This document shows positions 47,987 to 60,000 of a stretch of DNA of 64,000 bases, one piece after another; position 1 is the first letter of the stretch, and the number at the start of each line of letters is the position of its first letter. The DNA is from Montifringilla adamsi (taxonomy: Eukaryota > Chordata > Aves > Passeriformes > Passeridae), in contig JAGGNK010008670.1 in NCBI GenBank assembly GCA_017590115.1, positions 4,087,677 through 4,151,676 of the forward strand, read 5' to 3'. Below the pieces are notes generated by a model that worked only from the letters and a program-made list of their open reading frames with translations, had not been told where the DNA came from and searched no databases. A program made the position numbers and the translations under genes.

Positions 47987-50900
47987 TTTCTAGTAGCAAA
48001 GCAGCTAGAAAATGACTAAGAGTTTTATTTAAATAGCACTTAGCACCTGCTTTAAAATATATTAATGTGTATATGTCACATACAGAGCCGCATATAAACA
48101 CAGATGTATACAGGTCTCTCTGTGTATCCATACACAGACACCTGCATACACAGAGCCCTCTCAGCAGCCAGCTCTAATGCCAGCACACACCTATCAGAGG
48201 AGATAGCTGTGTATGTGGACATAAAACACAACAAAATTACCCAGAACATTACATTAAAAGAGGCTTTCATTAAAAATCCTACAGTGGTGTGAACAGTGAG
48301 CCTTTCAGCACCACCAGTTGATGGCTGTGCTGTCAGATGTTGTGGATTCTGGGTAATACTGCCAGTGCTGCCAAATACTACTGATGCTGCCAAATATTTT
48401 TGCGTTAGCGCACTCGGCTTTCACGAACTTTGCACATCTGCACAAGCTGGTCTGAGCTGGTCTTGCTTGGGCTTGGGATTTGCTGTCCTTGACATGGTCA
48501 GAGAGAGGAGCTGCAGGGCCGGGCTGGGTGGGGGACAGTGGCATCCTTAGCGGCAGCAGACCGTGCCAAAATCTGAGTCAGCCGGGAAGGTGATTAATGC
48601 TGATTAAAGTAATTATCTTCCAGATCAGCCCCTGATGGGTTCAGCAGCCAAGCTACAGCACTCATTGGATGATGCTCTCAGTCAGCCAGGCTTCACATGA
48701 GCACAAAATGTACTTTCTACAGAGGAAGAGCAAGAGAAAAAACAACAAAGATGAGTGTAAGACCACTAATCTTTGCACTGGTCTCCAGAAAGGTAAAACT
48801 TTAACTGGGAGAGGAAAGTTCATTACATTAAGCAGGCTTTGATTCCAGCCACAGCACCTGCATTCCCCTCTAGGGCTGGTGTAGCTGTGACAGGAAGGGC
48901 CCCAAGGCTGAGCTTTTCAGTTTTCCCCAATATTTGTCCTTCCTGCTGAGATCTTTGCCAATGGTGTTTGTTTGCTCACTGTGTGTGGATACCCAGGCAT
49001 TTACAAGCAGTTTCTTTGCATTGCAGTTAAATACCTTCACAATGGGACTGTCAGGATTTGACAATTACCAGGCTGCTAAGGCTTGAATCAGAAAACAAAT
49101 GGGGGCCCTGACCCAAGACCAAACCTTCAGGCAGTGTGAAAACTTTGCCAGGACAGATGTTCCCCTCCAGGATTCCCATGTACCCCTCAGGGATCCCCAT
49201 CCTGTTGCAGGTGCCTGGCACAAAGAGCTTTCCCTCCTTATTCAGACTACTGGAACTGGAGAGATCAAAGGCCACCAACAAACCAGGAGCAGGGTGGCCT
49301 TTCCATGTCCTGCCCACTGCTGCTTAGAGCAGAGCCTTCCCAGAATCCGGCTTCCTGGGGATGGGGTGTGGAGCAGCTGGACAGTGCTGGGAGGCACGGG
49401 TGAACATCACTCACCTCCTCAGGAGCAGCCCTTCCACTTCCATGGAAACTTTGGATGCCAAAGGCTGGAAGCTCCACAACCACACGTATCCCTTGGCCAG
49501 GTCTGCTGGCAAAAGGCATGGAGTTATCCCAGGGTTTTCCCACCCCTCCCTGGCCCCTCTTACCCTCCCTGCCAGGCAAGATGCTGCAACCCAGTGCCAG
49601 GGCTGCTTCACCTCTGCCTTTGAGCCTCTGGCTGGTGCTGTGACACACTCCACAGCTTGGCCCCAGGCAATTTAGTATTGAACATATTGAACTCTCAGTG
49701 GCACTAACAGACTCTGTGATTCTCTGAACAGGGGGCTGGATGTGGATGTGGTGACTAGCAGAGGCCAGCTTTAGGCTGGTCCCAAGGCTCATGGATGGGA
49801 AAGGTTGATGTGTAAATCTTCCTCTCACTGCAACCACTTTCCAAAGGGGATGATTGTTAGCTTGGTAGAGAGAAGCAGTGTTCCTACAGGATAAGCCAGG
49901 CCTGGCTCCACCAGGATGAATGACCTACCATCAAATCTCTTGCACATCTGACAGCCAGTTGTGATCACAGTCCAGAGGGTGCAGAGAGTGGCACAGCACA
50001 GCCCAAAGCAACACAGACCCACCCCCATGGCTGAAGAGCCTGGCCAGGCAGTGTTTATGTGATTGGCAAACAACAGGGTCTGCATTATTGCCAATGCTTT
50101 ATTTAAATAATAAAGTGCAAGAACTGTGCATAATGTTAGACAGAATTGCCACACTTATTGCCTGCTCTGGGTTGTGTGTAGTGCAATTGGTGGTGTTGAT
50201 AATCTATGTGTGATAAAAGCAATGGGCTTAAGTTTATGGTGGGGTTCTGCTTTTGAACAGCTGAACATGCTTGTCACCTCAGTGGAAGGAATTCCAAGAT
50301 TCCAGAGGGGCTGTGAGGCTATACCCAGGTGACAGGGCAATTTGCACATCCAATTTACTGCTCTGGGTCAATCAGAGACAGCTTTGATGTTTTAAAAAAA
50401 AAAAAAAAGGAAAAGTATGCCATAAACCAAAACAAAACAAAGGAAAAAAGGTAGATCTGGTCTGCAAGACACTGTCTGTCAAAGAGCAGGCTGATGTAGC
50501 ACATCAGTGGCTGGCACAAAACAAAATTATGTTCTTTCATTTCTCCTCTTTAAGCACATCAGCTGGGGCAGGCAGCAGTGCTGAGGACACATGTGAGACA
50601 GCAGCTGAGGCTGATAAAACACATTTAGGAGAGAGAATTCGGTGCATTTACAGCACTGCTGTAAAGATACCAGAGGTTAATGAGCCCCTTCCCACCCCCC
50701 AGCTCTGGGTGGTGCAGCATCTCCCAGAAGAGAAAAACTGGGAAGCAAACCCAGCAAATCCCTCCAGCTGCAGGTCCCAACTGCAGCACAGGGCAGAACA
50801 CTGGTGCTGCAGGGCAGCAGAGGCTGTGACAGGCGTCCTGTGCCAGGAAATGCATCCTGATTGCTAAGGAATCTCTGCTGGATCTCCTCAGAGCCGTGCC

Positions 50901-52145
50901 AGGTGGGTGGCTAAGCCCAGACAGGCAGGGTGTGACATGGAGCTCCACCCCACACCTTTGGGAACAGGCAGGTTCAGTCTCTGCTGGCCTGCACGATGCT
51001 CGTGCTGGCCCCAGTTACAGAGCATCAAACTGTTGCACGAGCAGGAAAAGACCTTAAGTGGGCTCACATCAGGAAAATGAACTGCAGCTTGACTTCAACC
51101 ATTTCCAGCAACCAGTCCAGCTCTCAGATTGGGGCCACTGTCACCTTGAGCATCCCTGCTCTGTCCCAAAATACACAGTGTCAGCCCCCAAAGCAAAGGC
51201 AATTTGATATTAATTCTGAAACAGGTTTGAAAAGACTCAGTTCCCACAAGTAGCTGCTACAGCCTTACCTCTGAGCATCCTTCACCTGGCAGTGGAACCC
51301 AGCGTCTCCCCAGGGTGGTGGAGCTAACCATGGCCCTTGCATGGCCTCATGCCAGCTCTAAGGGCTTTTCTTCCATTTACCATGACTCATCCCTGAAGTT
51401 ATACAATTTCATAGCACTGTACAGCTAAACAAATTTCCTTTCCTGGGCAAAAAGTCCCAGAAACAGGATTTTAAAATGAGCTGCAGGTTTTATTTCTTTA
51501 AATGTTACTAATAAGTAGTTTCTGAGGGCATTAATCAACCATAAGCACATTTTACTTACAGCAAAAGAAAGGCAAATCAAAGTTAGTAACATTTGGAGGG
51601 GAAATGTCTTTATAATAACCATGGGTCGATTTTGTAGAAGAGGAGTTTTCAGGTGGTGATGGTCCATCAAGACATCCCTTGGCCACTGCTCACTGCTGAG
51701 CATGTCCCACCTCCCTGCACTCACCCTGTTCCAAAACCACCTTCCCAAGAGTCTCCAGACAAAGAGCATTGTGACTGGGAACCCTGAAAATCCCCTTTAC
51801 CTCCATGTCCAACACCCCAGGTTTTATTTACCCAAACATAAAAGGCATGGCTTAATGGTGAAGTTTTGTGTTTTATTGTGGTTGGCACCAGAAAAGCATT
51901 TGCTCTGTGTTACCTCCATACACACATGCCATAGACAAGACTATGGTAATATTGGCTTCTGTGATTTTTGTTTCAAATTATTCTGAGATTTAAAAAAATA
52001 CATTCACAAACCACCTGAGTCATTTAAACTCAATGACTGCCTGCTATTTCCGCAAAACCCCATAATAACAAAAAATCATCCAAAGCTGTGCATTTGTCAT
52101 TTGAAGTAGAATAAAAAACACCCCAAAACAGTTATCAGTTTGCAA
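47987..52145. other. Spacer between SLC2A2 (5' end) and TNIK (3' end)
   Basis: About 4.1 kb. It should hold the SLC2A2 promoter and any non-coding 5' exon. No CpG island is present, as expected for a tissue-restricted gene. An AT-rich TATTTAAATA element lies near 48,027-48,036. An A15-type tract lies near 50,394-50,408. The 190-codon minus-strand frame at 49,265-49,837 shows no recognisable domain and I do not call it. Confidence 0.5.
48591..48617. promoter_or_regulatory. SLC2A2: AT-rich HNF1/homeodomain-like element upstream of SLC2A2
   Basis: TGATTAATGCTGATTAAAG followed by TAATTATC, about 600 bp above the modelled start. It has repeated ATTAAT/GATTAA half-sites. Mammalian SLC2A2 is known to be driven by HNF1 and PDX1, which bind such motifs. 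The match to the HNF1 palindrome is imperfect, so this is a candidate only. Confidence 0.3.
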
Positions 52146-52164
52146 CACAATAAAAGCTCTGGGC

Positions 52165-52181
52165 TTTATTTGATTTTTATT
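52165..52181 (-). terminator. TNIK: Candidate TNIK polyadenylation signals
   Basis: Two minus-strand AATAAA hexamers (52,170-52,165 and 52,181-52,176), followed by a T/GT-rich stretch (TTTTATTGTGTTGC). If used, the TNIK 3'UTR is about 1.8 kb. Another AATAAA at 53,379-53,374 would give a short form of about 0.6 kb. Confidence 0.45.
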
Positions 52182-53727
52182 TTAACCACAATGAAAATAC
52201 AAAGAGCTGGTGGCAATCAGTGTTTGTGATGGGATTTGAATACCAGTATCTGATCCTGTGGCCATCCCTACACTCTCCAGGCTGCACCAGCCCAACAGGA
52301 GGGTGTGTGGTGCTCGAAGAACACACCACAAAGCACATCCCACCTGTTGTTCTCTGAACTCCACATCCTGGGAGTCCCACTGCTGGCAATCCCTGCGGTA
52401 CCAAACCCTGACACCCTGCCCACAGAATGCTTCAGGTGAGGGTGGCCCAGCCCATCCCATCCCCGTCACCCCACATCACCTCTTACCCTTGATAAAGATT
52501 CAAGTTTGACCAAGTCCTGTTGATTTAATAATTTTTTAATAAAGCCATCGTTACTGAGTACACCAAGATTGCCAGTTAAGCTCTCTATATGTCGCTGGAG
52601 GTAACAGCGCTGTGATCGACAGCGGAACGGAAAAAAAAATAAAACTAAACCAAACCAAAAAACAAACCCCAACCGAAACGAGGTAGGTTAAAACCAGCAA
52701 CACAGACCTTGTTATGCGACACCCCAACACCACAGGCGGCCATGCTTGCAGCTACTGAGAAAGAAAACCCCAGATACGCACTGAAAACAGAAATCAACTG
52801 AGCAAGGTTTATAAGGACACAATTCAACCTGAACTAAACACACACACACGGTTCGGCACAGATGTTGTCTTTCACTGTATGTTGGGTAATTCCTAGGGAG
52901 TGGAGGGGGTGGAAAACGAGTAGATTCAGACCCTTGGCCGAAGAAACCACACATATATATATTTTTTTAAGCTCTTTACAAGCCCAATCCAGAACATGGG
53001 GGACAGGCAGCTTGTTCCGTGGTCCCCATCCCTGTGCCGGCTGCTCCCGCACGCCAGTGCCCGGCTCTGGACTGGGGGGAACGAACACCCACAACCTGCA
53101 CCGGCTTCAGCAGCAGGGTCCGGTGCCCACAGCATCCCGGGAGCCTCTGCAGTCACAAATCCCCCTCAGGGGCAAGCACGGGGCTCCTCTGACCGCTCCT
53201 CTGTCCTCTCCTCCTCCGATCCCCTGTCCTGGTGCCCGTGGCCAAGCCCCGGGGCAGGCGGGCACCTCTGGAGCAACAAGAAATGGCACCTCTGTCCCTA
53301 TCAAGACACACCATTATGTGAAGATCCATATAGAAATATGGATTGACAGACTTGACAAAAATGGTAGCTGATTTTTATTAGTCTAAGGCTAGTAGTTTAG
53401 CCATTTAAAATCCATTTCCCAAAAGAGGGGAAAAAAACCTATTATTTTTTCTCTTCTTTAAAAATCCGTTAAGCCGTTGCTGCCAAAAGCAACATGTAAA
53501 TGTTGGTGAAGGCAAAAGATTTCTAAAATTACCCAGCTATATGGTTATGGCCTTCATCACAAAGATAAAAGGTACATTTATTGTGCTGTCTCTCACCAGA
53601 TTTAATTGGTAACTTTACAACATACTATATATTTGATGCTAGCAGGCAGACAGAATTAAAAACAGACTTTTTGACACTGTTTCTTTCCCCGTTCTTACAA
53701 AGTAGGGGACAAAGAAAAAGTAAAACT

Positions 53728-53752
53728 AAAAAATAAAATAAAATAAAATAAA
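53728..53752. repeat. (AAAAT)n microsatellite
   Basis: About five units with period 5 on the plus strand, inside the inferred TNIK 3'UTR. Confidence 0.9.
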
Positions 53753-53832
53753 GGAAAACTCATAACCCACTATAACACAGCGTAATCAGGAGACCTCGGG
53801 GGGTCCAAGCGTGAAAGTCCATCCCTGGCTGC

Positions 53833-53903
53833 AGGCCCTGCCCCGGGGCTGGCGGCGCCGGGGGAGCGTGGGGAGGGGGTTCCTCGGCGCCCTCCGCACC
53901 TGC
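53833..53903. other. TNIK: GC-rich block in the TNIK 3'UTR
   Basis: About 70 bp of C- and G-rich sequence (CCCCGGGGCTGGCGGCGCCG core), about 80-150 nt after the TNIK stop, surrounded by AT-rich DNA. It could form a stable hairpin or quadruplex in the mRNA, which is inference. Confidence 0.6.
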
Positions 53904-53983
53904 CTCTACAGTGTTAGTCCACGTGTTTAATGTCCTTTAAATTAGAAATAATGCCATGGCGGTGAGTGCCAAGTGCTCCTCTG

Positions 53984-54067
53984 TTACCAGTTCATCATGG
54001 AGTTTCTGTTGAGGGTCATGAAAAACACTTGGCTGCTTCCTCCGGATCTCACCGACGCAAAAAATAC
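53984..54067 (-). CDS. TNIK: TNIK last coding exon
   Basis: 84 nt. It encodes [20 protein letters not shown] and RNSMMNW, with TAA stop at 53,986-53,984. The acceptor is CCAAACAG. Confidence 0.96.
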   Translation of the reverse strand, partial: VFFASVRSGGSSQVFFMTLNRNSMMNW

Positions 54068-57000
54068 CTGTTTGGAAGGAAGAAACACTTATTAACACTC
54101 AGGGGATGGAGCTAACCCATGCCAGACTGGGATTAAATTGAGCCACTCATTAGTAAATGCAGTAATTAAACCTCCTTCTCCCTCACTACCAAAGGGTTTG
54201 GAATGCATTGAAAATACCAGGTTTATCACATTTTACTGCCACAGCATCATTTATTATGAAGTACTAACAAAAAAACTGCTGTCAGTGGTTTGGGTCTTGC
54301 TAAACATTCACCATTTGGTCGATACCTGCCTCAGTCTGAAATGGCTTTTTTTTTTGGGAAAGTCAGTCCTGGTATTTCAGCTATTCCTGAAAGTAAAGCC
54401 CAGAAAATGACTTCCCTTCTACATGCTCAAAGTGCAGAAACATATCAGAATTCTATATGAAGAACAGGGGTTTTGGTGCTTCTGGCACGATCCACCAGCA
54501 CTGGATTCCAAGGGGAGTCTTAAAAAATAAATAAGTTATAATTTGCAAATATGAAAGGAACTATCTGAAGCCTCTTGTCCTTAATAAAACCAAAAATTAC
54601 ATAATCTTACCAGTTTAACCAGTTCTCCAGAAAGAGAAACATCTGAGTTTAGTATTTCAAACCCATCAGTGATCAGTTGGTTCCAGTATTTTGGAAAGAT
54701 CACAGGGTTTTTTTCTAGCTTTGTTAGAATTAGATTACACTTAAATTAAACTTAAACTCAGCTTCTTGGACAGCTTCTCGTAACATACTCAACTGCAAAG
54801 TTAGGATACATTTTCCTGCAGAGCTTCAGCCTACCTCCATGCCCCAGGAAGGGCAGAACTCGGATAATGAGCAGCTGCTCACTACAGTGATCATGGCCTC
54901 AAAGCTCATTTACTGCATTATTAAATCCTGCTCTGGGACACAGCAACTGGTTTCTTCACTGGCTTTGTGATCGTGTCCATTATTAAGATCTCCCTGCTGC
55001 TTGCTCCTGACTTATCTTAGTGAAACCTTGTGAGAGGAGGGAACACCACCTCCAGAAAGACCTCGGAATTCAACCATCTCTTCCACAAAAAAATGCCTTT
55101 TCCTCCAGCAATTTCTCCTCACTCCCTGCCCCCCTTGCAACACCTGTGGCAGGGGGTATCTACACGACAGCCATGCAACTCTGGGGACCCTCCAGAGCAG
55201 TATTTATCACTGCTGTCCACAGAAATGGATGAGGCTGTAAGAGGAAAGTAATTTAAAATGCATCAAAATGTTTCTGCATCAGAGCTCAAACCAGGGTCAC
55301 TTACACACCCTTGCTAATACTCAACTTTCAGAGTTCACCTGGCAGCCTCAATTTAATGTTCGGATGAAAGAATTGGGAGAAAGTCAAGCCAAGTCAATGC
55401 AGATCTCAGCTAGATGGAGAAGAGATCTTGCAGGCTGAGGTCTCCATCCACTGGAGAAAATTAACTGGGAATAGGCTTAAGGGCACTGCTTATTAAACAG
55501 AACCTGCAGATTAATTATTAATCTCAAGACAAACCAGACGTAAGCTCTAAAAGCACCTTGTAGCTTGCAGCACAGATACAAGCTTTGAAGTGGACTTACC
55601 TTATCATTTCTTTCACATAGAAACTTTAACCTTTGAGCTCGCTTGTGCATAAATACTCCATCCAAATGTCCTGTCTCCACTGACCGGATTTCAATAGCTT
55701 TCTCTCCCCAGCCCATTATTTGATTGGAATGAATGTAGGCTGTCAAAAGGAAGCGTTTGGCAGGTGTTACAACTTGTGTTGAGTTAAATATTATGCAATG
55801 GGCAGAAAAGCTCTCATAAGCTGCTACTCAAAGCCTAAGCAGATCAATGGCAGAGCTCTGGTGGCCTGCAGGGACAGAAGCCTTTTCAGAGCACTTTTCA
55901 TCCACAAATTTAAACAGAAGCAGCATCACTTATTCTGGTTTAGCAAGGTGAGGAGCTGGGCAGTGTTTTGCCTCCATGGGTTGTGGAGCTGAGCAACAGC
56001 AGAGCCAGAAGAGCAACTCAAGGGCTCCCAGCCCCACACCCAGCCCCCCTCCACTCAACACAGTATCCCACCAGTGCAATAGCTGGCATTATCTCACATT
56101 TATCTTATATTTATCTCATACTCAAAAAGTTCACATCTTCAAGAAATTACTTGCTTTTATTATGGAGGACCAAACAGCAGAAATTTAGCAATTGCATCTC
56201 ATAGCTGGCTAAGGGAAATCCCCTTTGATAAAAGAGGGAAATCCCCTTCATCCCAAATGACTCCATCTCAGCATTCTCAACTCCTCATCTTACTTGTGGC
56301 TTGTACTTTAAGCAGGTGAAGAGGAAGGGCTGACCTACCCACGGAAGTAGGCATTTCTCCCCACTGGAGCACCACATCTTTAGTTATCCGTCCGTAGGTG
56401 TTCACATAGACTCCCTCGTCCTCATAGCACACCAGCATCTCCATCCCGTCCGTCTTGGGCAGGATGACAATGGCGTGGGGAGTAATATTGCCCTGAATCT
56501 GCAGGTAACACAGACCCTGAGAGTCAGAATTACACTGAAGGGAGAAAGGGAGCAGGAAAAAAACCAAGCAGAGAACAAAGCCCTCTCTGCATTCCCCACA
56601 AAGGCACTGGGTTTCAGAGATAAGCCTGAAGGGGAATAAACTGTTATGTTTACCCTGCCATCAAAGCTGTCTGACACAGCAAGGATAAACAGGTTCAGCA
56701 ATTACAGACAGATCACAACATACACGCCCCCAAGACTGATGGCTGACACTTGGCTGGAACACAAGTAAGTGACTGAACTGATGAATCCATCACCAGTTCA
56801 AATCAAGGTAAACAAACTCAGAATTTTAGAGACAGCCCTAGGGAGGAAATCTCCTATTTTTTAGCAATCATCCTCTAGCTCCAAGGGCAGGTGCATTGAC
56901 TTTTCACCCATGTCTGCCCTTCCACAGCTAAGACAACACAAAACCATCCCAAACTGCCCCAGTATTTCTCTCTTTGCTCTTCCCAGTTCTCACAGAGGAG

Positions 57001-60000
57001 ACTGCTGCTTGGATCAGATGCAACAATTCCTGCATTTGTTTAGTGACACAGTTTCTCCTAGACCAGTTTATTGTGAGCCAACAGTATAGATGGAGTTTAA
57101 AGACCCAACAAAAAAGTCCAACAGAGAGCTCCATTACTGCTCTGTGCTCTGTACAGACAGACTGTCCTTTTTATGGGACATAAAAAAAACCCTTTACTTT
57201 AAACTTTACTGCTCCTGCATGAAGACAGAAACAGCCTGTGAAGATGAACATGAAGTATGTGACAGCCCTGAGTCCTCTTTAAGTGAGTGCAGCACTGGGG
57301 AATGTCACACCCATCACTGGTCCCCACTCGAGAGCCCCTGGGAGCCTGCCCAAACCTCACTGGTGACCCGTGCTCCTCAGGCAGCAGCACTGCCCAGGTA
57401 CTCACGTGAGATGGAATATAGATATCATAGGAGTTCCCAGAATCTACATCAATCACGTGGAAACCAGTGTGGGATCCAAAGATAACCTTCAGCCTCTGAC
57501 CTTCTTCTACAGTGAGATCCACGAGCAACGGCTTGTGCTGGAGATCTGCAAAAGACTTTTATAATCCCTTCCATGAGCATCACAGAAACAACAAATCCCC
57601 ATTGCAGCAGCCTGATACGCTTTTGAAATCGTATTTGTTTGACAGTGTTTCCTGCTAAATATGTGGTTATTTATACTCCTGCCTCTCTGTTCCCCTGTCA
57701 GATGCCTGAGAGTTTATTCAGTCATCCCAGCAGATAAGTGCCCACCCTTGCCAAGCCCAGCTCTCTCTCACAGGAGCCCGAGGCTAACACAAGGATTTGG
57801 TCTCTAAAGGAAGGAGACAGCTCAATTTTACATGAGTATGTGTTCAGTCTCTCCCAGCAGAGATCCGTGACCACCCACCTCCTCTCTTGGCAGAGATCAC
57901 TGCTCTGGTTTGGGCAGCTGAAATGAGTCAGTTTAGCAAAGACCTGCTTTTCCCTGCTCCATCTAACCTGCTGCAGCAAGGCTGGGACCAAGCCCCAGCT
58001 GTGTCCAGATCAAGCACCATGGCTTAGGTGCTCAGCAGGAGAGTGAAACAAACACCTGTGGGCAGCTGGATCCCAGACCATTCTGATGCTGCTGAGCTCT
58101 CCATGTCACTGAGCCCATTTACTCTGGCTTTTGTTCAGAAAAAGCAAATGTGACCTAACACTGCATTAAGTCCATTTGTGTTGGAAAGATGTAAAATGAG
58201 ATTACTCAGCATGAACATCTCCACAAGGCATTGCCCTTGTGACTCTTCTACACAGAGCATGGGATGAAAAGTGCTCTGAAGGACTAAGCACAAAATACCC
58301 ACTGGCAGGTTGGAGAGGAGGAAGGTCTCACTGAGGAAACCAAGGCAGGTAAAAAGGAAAAAAGAGAAAGAGTGGGTCACGCTCCCAAACTTTTTGTCTT
58401 GAAACAGAATCCAAATTGCAGAAGGGGAGAGGATCTTGCAAAATGAAATAGAAAATCATGCCAGCCTATTTTTGTGCTGTATGTTAAAAATTAGTCAGAG
58501 AAAAAAACCCACCAAACACAAAAACCTCACAAAAAACACCCACCAAAATCCTCAATTCAATTTTACTCATATGCATTTGATCAGCTTTCTGCAAATTCCT
58601 CAAGTAAAGCCTGCTATCATAAACTAATAATAACACTTCATTGTTGGCTGCAAGCAGAACATATCCAATCTCTTCAGCCAGCAGAGATCCCATCTCCCAT
58701 GCCTGCCAGGCATCCTGAGGAGCTCAGCTACATAAGCAAGACGCTTTTCTGCTCTGCAGAGTACAGAAACCTCATGTATTCACAATTACAGAGTGTAAAA
58801 GACAAACATACCTTAAATGCCATAAACTTGTGATATGGTTTGGGAGCCCAAGCGTAGATCTCTACAGCGTTCTTTAAGGCAATCACCAAGAACTTGATTC
58901 TTTCATATTTCACTAAAATAAAAACAAACCCAATTTTAAAAACATTCTCTCTCTCTTTCCAACAAATCTCAAGAACAGCTTCTCAGGCCTCTGTTGATTC
59001 TCATTACACAGAGTCCACCTAATGCATAAAGATGAATTCCAAATTTACTTGTGGCTATGGTCTACTCATGCTTTTAATATCAAATTGTCAGGTCAGACCT
59101 AAGACCAGAGAACAAAACCACATCTCTTCAGACATTTATTTCCACTCACCAACTTTGTAGTGGATGCATCCCTCCAGGTCCCCAACTGTGATCCAGCCCT
59201 GCTTCTTCTCCACCTCAGGGTCATTGTGTAAAATCCTGTTTCTCAGCCAGGACAGGTAGTACACACGCAGCTTGTTCTTCTTTCCTGTTGGCAAAGGAAA
59301 CGTCCCTGTCAGAGCAGAGCATGTTTGCATGGAACATCTTGAGGTTTCAGTGCTTATTTTCAATCACAAGATGATAGAATTTGAGGCCGTTTCATGATAA
59401 AAGTAATATAAATAGTAATTGAAAATAGTAATTTAGTTGTTGTGTTGGGTTTTTCCTTGGGAAGAAATATATGGAAAGCAAAGCCCAGACCTCTGGGCTG
59501 CGGGCAGACACTGGAAAAGCCAGGCTTTGGCTTCCCACAGGCTGGAAATATTCCTTTTCCTATAAATCAGTGTTCACAGAAGGACAGTGGGACTCAGTGG
59601 GGCAGTGACCCCAACCCTCCTACAGCTCAAATCTTATCCAACCACTCAACTACTGGATTTCTTTCTTTCCCTCTCCTTCACACAACATTAATTCCACCCT
59701 GGAGATGAGACAGGAGCTCCCTGGCCTGCGACAGGCACTGCTGTTTGCCAGCAAGCCTGGTGCTGGGCTCTGCAATGCTGAGGGGCTGCCAAATTTCTGC
59801 ACTGGTGCTTGCACTTGGATAGCTGTGACAACTGTGACAAGGCTCCAAAATCCCTGTGGCTGCAGAGCCCCCATGACAGGGACAAGACAGAGCTCACACT
59901 GAGCCTGGTGAGACAGGACCCAAAGGACAGACCCTGTCTGCTCACAGGTTTCCTCACGTCCCCAGGACTCATTCTCAGCATCACCTTGGAGTTTGATGCT

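Larger units (their letters stand above)
52150..53983 (-). other. TNIK: Inferred TNIK 3'UTR
   Basis: Non-coding sequence after the TNIK stop with no other gene. It holds a (CA)n tract near 52,838-52,849, an (AAAAT)n tract, and a GC-rich block close to the stop. The lower boundary depends on which polyadenylation signal is used; longer 3'UTRs are known for this gene family. Confidence 0.5.

Noticed and set aside
49265..49837. 190-codon minus-strand open frame between SLC2A2 and TNIK
   Set aside because: No recognisable domain, no CpG island or promoter, and no flanking splice sites that form a gene.
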